A stretch of DNA of 64,000 nt from Acinetobacter sedimenti (GTDB taxonomy: Bacteria > Pseudomonadota > Gammaproteobacteria > Pseudomonadales > Moraxellaceae), in the NCBI RefSeq assembly GCF_022601685.1, contig NZ_JAKUML010000003.1, positions 124,001 to 188,000 of the forward strand. Direction: 5' to 3'. The position numbers were made by a program, and so were the translations under genes. Shown piece after piece: positions 10,435 to 19,340 of the stretch (positions within the stretch are counted from its first letter, which is position 1; each line of letters opens with the position of its first letter). The notes beneath the pieces were generated by a model that worked only from the letters and a program-made list of their open reading frames with translations, was not told the DNA's origin and searched no databases.

Positions 10435-11524
10435 TCGTTCTGCGCTGCAAGCGTATCTTCTTATGGTGGTTATTCCACTGATTGTAATTGTTTTGTACTT
10501 GTTGTTTTTTGCTCAGAATCGTTACTTGACGGATGCTACAGTTATCGTTAAACAGGTTGGTGAAATTAATACTGATGCTTCGAGTACGGGGCTTGGTGCT
10601 TTGCTGGGAGTGAGTAATACCAGTATTGAAGATTCTCAGTATTTGAAGGAGTTTATTCAATCTCGAGATTTGGTGGAGAAGCTAGATCGTGAGATGGATT
10701 TGCGAGCTGCATTTCAGGGTGATGGTGTTGACCCAGTTTTTGAATTACCAGAAGATGCCTCAAAAGAAGAGTTGGTTGAATACTATAATAAGCGTGTCAA
10801 AGTGAACTTGGATGAACAGACGAATCTATTGCATATTTCTACAGAGGGCTTTAGTCCAAAGTTTTCTTTAAGGCTAAATCAGCGTATTTTGGCGGAAAGT
10901 GAAGCGTTTATTAATGATATTTCTCAAGATGTGGCTAAAGATCAATTGGTCTTTGCGACTGATCAGCTCAATGAGGCTTTGGAAAATCTAACACAATCCC
11001 GCGAAGCATTAATTAGCTATCAAAATGAAAATCAAATGTTTGATCCTTTGGCACAAGCTCAAGCTGTTGCGCAAATAGCAGCTCAATTGGAGTCTAATCT
11101 TGCTCAGCTTCGTACTGAAGAGCGTACATTACTGAGTTATTTGAACCCGACTGCACCACAAGTTGTGGCATTGAGAAGTCAGATTAAATCTGTTGAAAAG
11201 CAGATTCAAGATGAGAAATCACGGCTTACATCTCCGAGTAATTCTGCAAAGCTCAATCGAAGTGCAGCGGACTTTGAAGGTTTAAAGGCTCAGGTCGAAT
11301 TTAATACTGACCTTTATAAATTGGCATTGGGATCTTTAGAAAAAGCCAGGCTTGAAGCTGCAAGAAAGCTTAAAAATGTGATCGTGATCACCAGTCCAAG
11401 ATTGGCTCAAGATGCACGATATCCACGTGTTTGGTATATTACTTTTAGTGCATTTTTACTATTAAATTTATTATTTGGCATCGTGATGTTGGTGCGCTCA
11501 GTGATTCGTGAGCATAAGGAGTAA
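10415..11524 (+). CDS. kpsE: capsule export inner-membrane protein, KpsE/CtrB/BexC family
   Basis: This polysaccharide co-polymerase-like adaptor has 369 residues. It has one N-terminal membrane helix (about residues 12-33), a long periplasmic region with coiled-coil heptads (DQLNEALENLTQSREALISYQNENQ and onward), and a C-terminal membrane helix (about 340-361) before a short basic tail. The PRV motif near the C-terminus (DARYPRVWYITF) is characteristic. KpsE links the KpsMT transporter to the outer-membrane channel KpsD. The ATG at 10415 overlaps the end of kpsT by 20 bases. Downstream, kpsD starts six bases after the stop. Confidence 0.9.
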   Translation: MRWVNNNRSALQAYLLMVVIPLIVIVLYLLFFAQNRYLTDATVIVKQVGEINTDASSTGLGALLGVSNTSIEDSQYLKEFIQSRDLVEKLDREMDLRAAFQGDGVDPVFELPEDASKEELVEYYNKRVKVNLDEQTNLLHISTEGFSPKFSLRLNQRILAESEAFINDISQDVAKDQLVFATDQLNEALENLTQSREALISYQNENQMFDPLAQAQAVAQIAAQLESNLAQLRTEERTLLSYLNPTAPQVVALRSQIKSVEKQIQDEKSRLTSPSNSAKLNRSAADFEGLKAQVEFNTDLYKLALGSLEKARLEAARKLKNVIVITSPRLAQDARYPRVWYITFSAFLLLNLLFGIVMLVRSVIREHKE

Positions 11525-11529
11525 AGTTG

Positions 11530-13242
11530 ATGAAAAAGAAGTTTCTAGCCACGATTTTGGCAAGCCAAATCAGCTTCGTTTATGCGGCGACAGACTCTGC
11601 GCTATTGCCAAGTGATTACGAGATTAGTTCTGGACCGAGTAGTTCTGCAAGTCAGGCTGTTGATGCGATTGCAAATGAAGAACAAGCACAGGCTGCGGCA
11701 ATGTTGCCTTCGAGCTCAGTGCTTAATCTCGGAAATACAAATACTAAATACAATCAAGTTAATGGTCGTATGTTTGGTGCGCAGCTGTTTAAAGGTGCTT
11801 TTGCTTCTAGTGCTGGAAGTACTTTCAATCAAAGTTATGTGATAAATCCTGGTGATAATATCAATTTGCGACTTTGGGGTGCATATCAGTTTGCGGGAAG
11901 TTTAACTGTTGATCCGCAAGGTAATATTTTTGTACCTAATGTTGGTCCAGTTAGGGTTGCAGGAAGCACAAATGGAAATTTGCAAAATTTAATTGAGCGA
12001 AATGTTCGACGTGTTTATGTGTCTAATGTTGGCGTGTATGCGGCACTTGAGCAGGCGCAACCTGTCAAAGTGTTGGTGACGGGTTTTGTGAATCAACCAG
12101 GTGCATATGGTGGCGTGGCGAATGATACAGTGCTCGCATATCTTGATCGTGCAGGTGGAGTTGATCCCGAGCGTGGTAGCTATGTGGATATTCAAATTCA
12201 ACGTAATGGTCAGATGATTCAGTACGTGAATCTTTATGACTTTCTTTTAGCGGGGCAAATACAGCCTTTTTCATTTAAAGATGGTGATGTCATCGTTGTG
12301 GCGCCTCGTAAGCATACTTTTAGTGTGAGTGGAGAGGTATTTAATCCGTATGATTTTGAATTTAATGTTGATCAACTGACGGTGTCACAAGCCTTATCTG
12401 TGGCAAAGCCGAAACCAGGTGCAACCCATGTCAGTGTTAGTCGTCGTCAAGGTGCAGAATATCGTAGTGAATATTATGCGATTGCTGATGCACAAAACGT
12501 GGTTCTCCAAGATGGTGATGTGCTGAGCGTTACTGCTGATCGCTATGCGGGTACCATTCAAGTGCGTATCGAAGGTGCGCATAATGGTACACGGGCTTTA
12601 GTTCTACCCTATGGTGCCAAGCTTTCTGAAGTGTTGAAGCAGTTACAGCCAAATCAACTTTCTCAAGTCGAGGATTTGCAACTTTTCCGACCTAGCGTTG
12701 CTAAGCGTCAAAAAGAAATGTTGAATGTTGCACTGGATAAGCTTGAAGAGGCAACGTATTCGGTACGCTCTTCGACTAAAGAAGAGGCTGCATTGAGATT
12801 ACAAGATGCTCAACTAGTCAAACAGTTTGTCGAGAAGGCAAGACAGGTTGAGCCGAAAGGACAAGTCGTATTAAATCCAGAATCTTTCTCTAATGTGATT
12901 TTAGAGCAAGGTGATGTGCTTAATATTCCTGAGAAAACATCTGTCATTATGGTACATGGTGAAGTGATGTTCCCAAATGCAGTCGAATGGCAGAAGAATA
13001 TGTCTGCACGTGATTATATCAATCAAGTTGGTGGTTTTACACAGAAGTCGAATAAGTCAAAAGTAATCGTAGTGCATCAAAATGGTGAGTCAGAACTCGT
13101 TAACTCCAATTATCGACTTCATGAAGGCGATGAAATTATGGTTCTACCCAAAGTGTCCTCAAAGGGTGTTGAGGTTGCACGTGGCCTAACGCAGATTTTG
13201 TATCAGATTGCGATAGCTGCAAAAGTGGCATTGGATTTGTGA
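11530..13242 (+). CDS. kpsD: polysaccharide export outer-membrane protein, KpsD/Wza-like
   Basis: This protein has 570 residues and an N-terminal signal peptide (MKKKFLATILASQISFVYA, cleavage likely before ATDS). There is no lipobox cysteine, unlike Wza. A Poly_export domain (YVINPGDNINLRLWGAYQFAG and the VDPQGNIFVPNVGPVRVAG segment) is followed by several SLBB repeats (VKVLVTGFVNQPGAY, HTFSVSGEVFNPYDFEF, TSVIMVHGEVMFPNAVEW). It should form the outer-membrane end of the capsule export channel. The ATG at 11530 is preferred over the TTG at 11527, because AGGAG at 11516-11520 is nine bases upstream. It closes the kpsM-T-E-D export set. Confidence 0.88.
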   Translation: MKKKFLATILASQISFVYAATDSALLPSDYEISSGPSSSASQAVDAIANEEQAQAAAMLPSSSVLNLGNTNTKYNQVNGRMFGAQLFKGAFASSAGSTFNQSYVINPGDNINLRLWGAYQFAGSLTVDPQGNIFVPNVGPVRVAGSTNGNLQNLIERNVRRVYVSNVGVYAALEQAQPVKVLVTGFVNQPGAYGGVANDTVLAYLDRAGGVDPERGSYVDIQIQRNGQMIQYVNLYDFLLAGQIQPFSFKDGDVIVVAPRKHTFSVSGEVFNPYDFEFNVDQLTVSQALSVAKPKPGATHVSVSRRQGAEYRSEYYAIADAQNVVLQDGDVLSVTADRYAGTIQVRIEGAHNGTRALVLPYGAKLSEVLKQLQPNQLSQVEDLQLFRPSVAKRQKEMLNVALDKLEEATYSVRSSTKEEAALRLQDAQLVKQFVEKARQVEPKGQVVLNPESFSNVILEQGDVLNIPEKTSVIMVHGEVMFPNAVEWQKNMSARDYINQVGGFTQKSNKSKVIVVHQNGESELVNSNYRLHEGDEIMVLPKVSSKGVEVARGLTQILYQIAIAAKVALDL

Positions 13243-13272
13243 TTTTTTAGATTTTTATACAGGTGAAACGTA

Positions 13273-15477
13273 ATGACTAACGTGTCGTTAATTATATGTT
13301 TGAAGTGTGAATCTTTCGAGTTTTATAAAGAAAGATTAGATTTAAGAAAAGAACTACATTTGGATGGTATAGAAACAATAGTTGTGAATGATGGTAGTTC
13401 TGAATTAGCAACTTTAGAAATAGAAAGTTATTGTAGTGAAAATGGCTATAAATATTTATATTTAAATACTAGGGATTTACAGTTCTCATTATCTAGAGCT
13501 CGTAATGCTGGTATTCAAGAAGCTAATGGCGAATGGATTGGTTTTGAAGATGCGGATTTGGTGTATTCAGTAGATCACTATATTAAAATAAATAATGTTT
13601 TAAATAATCTAAAGGATACCCCTTTTAATTTTATTACAGTACCAATTATTTATCTTAAAGAAGAAATTAGTAATAGTATTAAAGAGATTGGAACTATTGA
13701 TGATTTTGTTCCTAAGATACTTAATGCGCTACATTTTGAAGACCCAAAGCCTAATGATGATAATGTGATTATAGAGTCATTTGCTCAATCAACTTCAGTT
13801 ATTTTTGCTAGAAAAAAAGAGATATTGAGTATTGGTGCTTTTGATGAAGATTTTTCAGGCTGGGGGGGCGAAGATCGTGATTTTGCTTTCAAGCTGCTAC
13901 TCAATAATAAGCAATTAGAAAAACCTTTGCATTTTGAAAAAACCTATGCTCAAAATTTAAATGACGTGTCTGCATTTGAGGGGTGGAGGTCATTATATAA
14001 AGTGATTGGAACGTATATGCAGAATCTAGGAATATATGGATATCATTTATTTCATGAAAAACTTGAGTGGAGAACGGATTTTTCAAAATTAAATATTGAT
14101 TTGGCGAAAGAGAAGGCATATCAATACACTAAAAAAAATATTTTACCGATGCAGTACGATAAAAAACGTAAAGTACAATTGGTATTGGGATTTAATCCTC
14201 ATATATATAATTTGCAAATAATCGATACTTTGCCAAATCCATATTTTATAGAAGAAAATGGGAAAATTCTTCCTGATAAGTATATTGAAATGATCAAGCA
14301 TTATGATGCTGATGCTATTATTCTTTGGAACCCTTATGGAACACCTTGGAGGCTTTCTGTTTATAAAATATTGGTAGAGCAAGGATTTAATGTTATTGTC
14401 GCTGAAAGAGGTGCTTTGCCAAATTCAATTTATTATGATCAAGATGGTTTATGTGTGGAAAGTACTAGCTATGATGAAATACATTGGAATAGAGAGTTAA
14501 GTGCTGAAAATAGAGATATTGTTGAAAATTATCTAGCAGATCTACGTTATGGTGTGAATGCTTTGGAAAAGCAGGCAAACCGATGTGGTGCTGCAATGGT
14601 TCGCATTAAACTAAATATCGATAAGAAAAAAGTTCTGTTTTGTCCTTTACAATTATCCGATGATACTGTGACAACATATTTTTCTGAACCAGATAGAGGT
14701 TATTCTGAATATTTACAAGAGTTGAGAAAAATTTCAACTTCACTGCCAGATGATTGGGTATTGGTATATAAAAATCACCCATTGTCATTGGAGAAGTTTG
14801 AATGCATTAATGCAATTTGTGCAGATAATTTCCACATTAATGATCTGATTGAGTTAAGTTCTATAGTCAGTGTTTTTAATTCAGGGGTTGGCTTGATTTC
14901 ACAAGCGTTTATGAAACCTGTTCTTTATTATGGAGCGTGCTTTTATAAAATCGATGGGGTTAACTTTGAGTTTATTAATGCTCAGTCCGTGTTGAAATTA
15001 TTAAATAACTTAGAGCCGATTAATGGTGAGAAAGTAAGAAGATTTTATTCGTATTTGATTAATGAGTTTTATAGCTTTGCATCGTGGGATGCTGTTTTGG
15101 TGAAAAAGAATAGTATTTCTAAGGTCTCTAAGGCATCTAATATTGAATATCATATCGTCAGAATTCCTGGGTATCCAGAAAACCATTTTAATATCAAGGT
15201 TTTTGAGATGAAAAAATCAATCTTATTTAATAATTATAAATTTTATGATTATAACACTCGAAATAAAAAACCAAATGCTGGTGGAGATGTTAAGAAAATA
15301 GTTCACAATTCAATAGGAAAAACTCAGTTAGATAATAGTAAAAAGACAAATATTGTAAAGAAAGTGTCCAATAGAAAGTTTTTGACGAAGTTTAGAAAGT
15401 TAAAAAACAACCCGTATGCTTTTTTTAATGATGCGAAGAATCAAAATCTTAGAAAGTTAAGAGTTTTATTTGAATAA
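13273..15477 (+). CDS. two-domain glycosyltransferase, candidate capsule polymerase
   Basis: The protein has 734 residues. Residues 1-230 form a GT-A (family 2-like) domain: VSLIICL at the start, VVNDGSS at 38-43, SLSRARNAGI at 72-81, a DAD metal-binding triplet at 93-95 and WGGEDRDF at 197-204. From about residue 300 a second domain resembles the capsule-synthesis (KpsC/KpsS-like, GT-B) fold: AERGALPNSIYYDQDG at 378-392, YKNHPLS at 499-505 and NSGVGLISQAF at 536-546. The last 130 residues are Lys/Asn-rich and unrecognised. The gene is much more AT-rich than its neighbours, as serotype-specific genes usually are. It is the only non-Kdo glycosyltransferase in the locus, so it probably makes the repeat unit. 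The sugars added cannot be read from sequence. Confidence 0.75.
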   Translation: MTNVSLIICLKCESFEFYKERLDLRKELHLDGIETIVVNDGSSELATLEIESYCSENGYKYLYLNTRDLQFSLSRARNAGIQEANGEWIGFEDADLVYSVDHYIKINNVLNNLKDTPFNFITVPIIYLKEEISNSIKEIGTIDDFVPKILNALHFEDPKPNDDNVIIESFAQSTSVIFARKKEILSIGAFDEDFSGWGGEDRDFAFKLLLNNKQLEKPLHFEKTYAQNLNDVSAFEGWRSLYKVIGTYMQNLGIYGYHLFHEKLEWRTDFSKLNIDLAKEKAYQYTKKNILPMQYDKKRKVQLVLGFNPHIYNLQIIDTLPNPYFIEENGKILPDKYIEMIKHYDADAIILWNPYGTPWRLSVYKILVEQGFNVIVAERGALPNSIYYDQDGLCVESTSYDEIHWNRELSAENRDIVENYLADLRYGVNALEKQANRCGAAMVRIKLNIDKKKVLFCPLQLSDDTVTTYFSEPDRGYSEYLQELRKISTSLPDDWVLVYKNHPLSLEKFECINAICADNFHINDLIELSSIVSVFNSGVGLISQAFMKPVLYYGACFYKIDGVNFEFINAQSVLKLLNNLEPINGEKVRRFYSYLINEFYSFASWDAVLVKKNSISKVSKASNIEYHIVRIPGYPENHFNIKVFEMKKSILFNNYKFYDYNTRNKKPNAGGDVKKIVHNSIGKTQLDNSKKTNIVKKVSNRKFLTKFRKLKNNPYAFFNDAKNQNLRKLRVLFE

Positions 15478-15486
15478 GTTGTAAAA

Positions 15487-15541
15487 TAGAAACCCCTGCT
15501 GATATTTTGGTGTATTTTATCTTCTATCACAGGAGTTTCTA
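15487..15541. terminator. long-loop hairpin between convergent genes
   Basis: TAGAAACCCCTG (15487-15498) pairs with CAGGAGTTTCTA (15530-15541) with one mismatch and a 31-base loop. ATTTTAAATT follows on the plus strand and ATTTTAC on the minus strand. It sits between the glycosyltransferase gene and the oppositely oriented pgm. The long loop makes it a weak terminator candidate. Confidence 0.4.
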
Positions 15542-15663
15542 TTTTAAATTAATTCTTTACATTGGTCTGCTGTAAGTTTTATGAACATCAATAAGGGTAT
15601 GAACTAATGTGCTTCTTAATTCAAAGTTAAAGTTTTTTGACTATGTTGAGAATGTTTTTACTT

Positions 15664-17031
15664 TTAAATCGTATCAGCTATTAACTTGGATATTCTCATC
15701 ATATTTTTGTTCAATACTTGAGTAGAATGCTGGCCTTCGATATTCAATCTGAGTAAAGGCTCTGTATTTGACGCTCGGATATTGAATCGCCAATCTCCAA
15801 AATCGGCAGATACGCCGTCTGTATAATCTAAAGTTGGATTTTGATAAGAAAAGTACTCAATTACATTGTCTATCGCTTTTTGTGTGTCTGCGACCTTGAA
15901 GTTAATTTCACCACTGCATGGATATTTTGAAATCATGTCATTAACGAGGGTAGAAAGCTTTTCATCTTTTTTGGATAGTAAATCAATGACTAGTAGCCAC
16001 GGAATCATACCACTATCACAATATGCGAAATCCCTAAAGTAGTGATGTGCACTCATTTCCCCACCATAAATTGCATTTTCTTGGCGCATTACCTCTTTAA
16101 TATAGGCATGTCCAGATTTTGATTGCACGGCAGTTCCACCATATTTTGAAACGATTTCAATGGTATTCCATATCAGGCGAGGGTCATGCACGATTTTTTC
16201 ATTTGGGGATTTGCTTAAAAATGCAGCAGCAAGTAAGCCCACAATGTAGTAGGCTTCTATAAATTTGCCATTTTCATCAAATAAGAAGCAGCGATCAAAG
16301 TCACCATCCCAAGCTATGCCAAAATCTGCTTGATGCTTAATGACTGCTTCACTCGTTACACCTTGATTTTCGACCAAGATAGGATTTGGAATACCATTTG
16401 GGAAGTTTCCATTTGGTTCATGGTGTATTTTGATAAATTTTATAGGCACATTTTGAGCAATAAAGCGTTGTTCAATTTCATCAATCACATGACCCGCTGC
16501 GCCGTTACCTGCATTCACTAGTAACTTAAACGGTTTTAGTTGTTTCAAGTCAATATAAGTCAATAAATGATCAACATATTCAGAAAGAATATTGTATTTG
16601 GCTGTTGAGCCCTTTTGTAACGGGGTTTTAAAATTTCCTGATTCTGCAATGCTTTGAATTTCCTTTAGACCAGTTTCAATGCCAACTGGGCGGGCATTTT
16701 CTTTGACAAGCTTCATGCCGTTATAATTTATCGGGTTATGACTTGCTGTGATTTCGATGCCACCCTGCACATCAAGGTGAAATGCTGCAAAGTAAACCTC
16801 TTCGGTACCAGTCATTCCTAAATCTAGAACATCGACACCAGCATCATTGAGTCCTTGAATTGTTGCTTGCTTTAATGACTCACTACTCAAGCGAATATCG
16901 CAACCAACGGCGATAGTTTTTGGTTGATACATGTCGCCGTATGCTCGACCAATGCGATATGCAATCTCTTCATTCAACTGTGTACCTAATTCACCACGGA
17001 TATCATATGCTTTTATACAGTTGATTTTCAT
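15664..17031 (-). CDS. pgm: phosphoglucomutase/phosphomannomutase
   Basis: This alpha-D-phosphohexomutase interconverts hexose 6- and 1-phosphates and supplies glucose-1-P for GalU. From the ATG at 17031 (MKINCIKAYDIRGELG) it has 455 residues; AAGGA lies eight bases upstream. The phosphoserine loop is TASHNP with Ser97, the metal loop is DGDFDR at 242-247, the sugar-binding loop is GEMSAHH from 324, and the C-terminal phosphate-binding loop is RASNTEP. It lies on the minus strand and splits the capsule locus into two plus-strand transcripts. In Acinetobacter K loci pgm also lies opposite the galU-ugd-gpi genes, but at their far end. Confidence 0.92.
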   Translation of the reverse strand: MKINCIKAYDIRGELGTQLNEEIAYRIGRAYGDMYQPKTIAVGCDIRLSSESLKQATIQGLNDAGVDVLDLGMTGTEEVYFAAFHLDVQGGIEITASHNPINYNGMKLVKENARPVGIETGLKEIQSIAESGNFKTPLQKGSTAKYNILSEYVDHLLTYIDLKQLKPFKLLVNAGNGAAGHVIDEIEQRFIAQNVPIKFIKIHHEPNGNFPNGIPNPILVENQGVTSEAVIKHQADFGIAWDGDFDRCFLFDENGKFIEAYYIVGLLAAAFLSKSPNEKIVHDPRLIWNTIEIVSKYGGTAVQSKSGHAYIKEVMRQENAIYGGEMSAHHYFRDFAYCDSGMIPWLLVIDLLSKKDEKLSTLVNDMISKYPCSGEINFKVADTQKAIDNVIEYFSYQNPTLDYTDGVSADFGDWRFNIRASNTEPLLRLNIEGQHSTQVLNKNMMRISKLIADTI

Positions 17032-17120
17032 TCGGATTCCTTGCAAATCATTTTGGTGAATTCGGTAATATAGACAAGATTTATTTAATCTGATGCGCTA
17101 TGCTTTACATTAACTTAAAT

Positions 17121-17148
17121 TTGAAAAAATTCTAGTGCATAGTATAAG
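17121..17148 (+). promoter_or_regulatory. candidate sigma-70 promoter for galU operon
   Basis: TTGAAA (17121-17126) and TATAAG (17143-17148) are separated by 16 bases and lie about 37 bases before the galU start, in the divergent pgm-galU gap. The match is reasonable, but the region is AT-rich. Confidence 0.4.
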
Positions 17149-17184
17149 GCATTACCAAAATATGTTAAGGCAAAGTGAGCTTTT

Positions 17185-18054
17185 ATGAGTGTAAAAAAAG
17201 CAATTTTACCCGTAGCTGGGTTTGGCACACGACTATTACCTGCTAGTAAGTCGATACCTAAGGAAATGATCACAGTAGTTGATCGACCTGCGATTGATTA
17301 TGTTGTTCAAGAGGCAGTTGAGGCGGGCATTGATACGATCGTGTTGGTTAATCACCCTGCAAAGCAAGCCATTGAAAACTATTTCGATCGAAATGCCGAA
17401 CTTGAGTCATTACTTGAAAAGAAAAATAAAACACAATTGCTTGACGAAATTCGATCAATCGTTCCTGCACATGTGACAGTCGTTGCAGTGCGTCAATCTG
17501 CACCACTTGGCTTGGGTCATGCCGTGCTTTGTGCTGAAAAAGTGATTGGTGATGCGCCTTTTGCGGTGTTGTTGCCCGATGTATTGGTTGATTCACAAAC
17601 GGAGAATAACTTGACACAAATGATTGCACAATTTGCTGCAAATGAGTGTTCTCAAATTATGGTTGAGGATGTTGCGCCTGAACGTGTAGATCAATATGGG
17701 ATTGTAAAGCTTTCAGAAGAGAATGGTGTGCAATCGAATCAAATTGTTGAATTGGTTGAGAAGCCAGCAGTCGGACAGGCTCCTTCAACACTTGCAGTGG
17801 TTGGACGCTATGTATTTACGCCACAAATATTTAAGTATTTAAAAGAAACGACAACTGATAAGTCGGGTGAAATTCAGCTTACAGATGCTATGGCAAAGCT
17901 ATTGAATGAACAAAAGATACAATCATTTACCCTGCAAGGTGATACTTTTGATTGTGGTAGTAAAATTGGTTATCTCAAAGCTGTTGCACACTATGCTTTG
18001 CAACGAGATGAGCTAAAAGATACGTTTCGTGCCTATCTCAAGTCGATTCTTTAG
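17185..18054 (+). CDS. galU: UTP-glucose-1-phosphate uridylyltransferase
   Basis: The enzyme joins UTP and glucose-1-P to form UDP-glucose, the precursor for capsule and other surface sugars. It has 289 residues, near the usual family length. The nucleotide-binding signature GFGTRLLPASKSIPKEM lies near the N-terminus, followed by VDRPAIDYVVQEAVEAG. LLPDVLVD carries the conserved Asp, and VEKPAVGQAPS and GEIQLTDAM are further family motifs. It heads the plus-strand operon galU-ugd-gpi-kpsC-kpsS. The 28-base gap to ugd is consistent with co-transcription. Confidence 0.96.
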   Translation: MSVKKAILPVAGFGTRLLPASKSIPKEMITVVDRPAIDYVVQEAVEAGIDTIVLVNHPAKQAIENYFDRNAELESLLEKKNKTQLLDEIRSIVPAHVTVVAVRQSAPLGLGHAVLCAEKVIGDAPFAVLLPDVLVDSQTENNLTQMIAQFAANECSQIMVEDVAPERVDQYGIVKLSEENGVQSNQIVELVEKPAVGQAPSTLAVVGRYVFTPQIFKYLKETTTDKSGEIQLTDAMAKLLNEQKIQSFTLQGDTFDCGSKIGYLKAVAHYALQRDELKDTFRAYLKSIL

Positions 18055-18082
18055 CACTCTACAAAGGATTGTTTTTTAATTT

Positions 18083-19339
18083 ATGCATATTCAGATCGTT
18101 GGTGCTTCAGTCAATGCTGTAGCGATGGTTTACCACTTGTCAGAAGTCGGTCATCAAGTGTATTGGCTGATTGGGGATGAACAACTGCAAAGTTTGGTGG
18201 CTCAGCAGGCAACAATTTTCAATGATCAAACGCTTAGCCGACAGATCTATCAGCATATTGCAAATAAACAGCTGAGCATATTGCAGAATGTCAAAGGTAA
18301 ATCTCCTGAGATATGTGTATATGCATTAACATCTCAGCAGTTTGATGAGTTTCGGGAAAATGGAATCCAAGAGGAGATTGATCATTCGCAACTAGTGATC
18401 AACTATTCCCATCTTGAAATGGGTACAACCGAGATTTTTCAGCAAGTTACTGGTGCAAAACAGATTGTTTACATTCCAGACTTTTTACAAGAAGGCAATG
18501 TAATCAATAGTTTTCTGACACGTAGTTTAATCGTTGGCTGCGAATCCGATGAAACAGTTAAACGCCTTGTGCAGGAGGTTTTCCGTCCAATCTTCCCATT
18601 ACCCACACAGTATAACTTTATGTCGATACGCGCAGCTGAATTTACTAAGTTATCTATTTCAGGTTTTTTGGCAACCAAAGTCAGTTTTATGAATGATCTA
18701 TCCAATGCAGCAGAAGCGTTGGGTGTGGATATTGAGGAAGTGCGAATCGCGATGTCCACGGATACACGAATTGGTGAGCAGTATCTTTATCCAGGTTGTG
18801 GTTTTGGCGGTGGTAATCTGACACGAGATATTTTGACACTCAAAGAAGTCGTTCAGTCAACGGGTAATGTAAATGGGTTGTTGAATAAGATTTGGGATAT
18901 TAACGAATACCAAAAAGAGATCATCTTTAGAAAGCTATGGAAGCAATTTGATTGCCAATTGAGTGATAAGGTGATTGGTTTTTGGGGGGCGGCCTTTAAG
19001 CCAAATACCAATAGCCTCGCACAAGCACCAATTTTAAATATCTTGGAAGCATGTTGGGCTCAGGGGGCTGTGGCGAAGGTACATGATCCGAGTGCTTTGG
19101 AAAATTTAAAAGCACTTTATCCTGACCAAGAGTTACTCATATTATGCGATGAACCCTATGATGCGACACAAGGCGCTGATGCACTGTGTTTGATCACTGA
19201 ATGGAAGCAATACTGGAGTCCAGACTTTTTGCGTTTAAAACAGAATATGCGACAACACAATTTGATTGATGGGCGAAATATCTATAATCCTCATTTTGTT
19301 CGAGAGCAAGGTTTTCGCTATATAGGAATTGGTCGTTAA
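18083..19339 (+). CDS. ugd: UDP-glucose 6-dehydrogenase family protein lacking the usual catalytic cysteine
   Basis: The 418-residue protein aligns by motif to the UDP-glucose/GDP-mannose dehydrogenase family: IPDFLQEGN at 131-139, AAEFTKLSISGFLATKVSFMND at 184-205 with the conserved Lys199, WGAAFKPNT and ITEWKQYWSPDF. The position of the catalytic Cys in the canonical GFGGSCFPKD motif is altered: residues 238-249 read GCGFGGGNLTRD, with Asn245 in place of Cys. The N-terminal NAD loop GxGYVG is replaced by GASVNA (7-12). Its place between galU and gpi is that of ugd in Acinetobacter K loci. This may be a family-wide Acinetobacter variant or an inactive paralogue. I cannot tell from sequence alone. 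Confidence 0.7.
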   Translation: MHIQIVGASVNAVAMVYHLSEVGHQVYWLIGDEQLQSLVAQQATIFNDQTLSRQIYQHIANKQLSILQNVKGKSPEICVYALTSQQFDEFRENGIQEEIDHSQLVINYSHLEMGTTEIFQQVTGAKQIVYIPDFLQEGNVINSFLTRSLIVGCESDETVKRLVQEVFRPIFPLPTQYNFMSIRAAEFTKLSISGFLATKVSFMNDLSNAAEALGVDIEEVRIAMSTDTRIGEQYLYPGCGFGGGNLTRDILTLKEVVQSTGNVNGLLNKIWDINEYQKEIIFRKLWKQFDCQLSDKVIGFWGAAFKPNTNSLAQAPILNILEACWAQGAVAKVHDPSALENLKALYPDQELLILCDEPYDATQGADALCLITEWKQYWSPDFLRLKQNMRQHNLIDGRNIYNPHFVREQGFRYIGIGR

Positions 19340-19340
19340 A

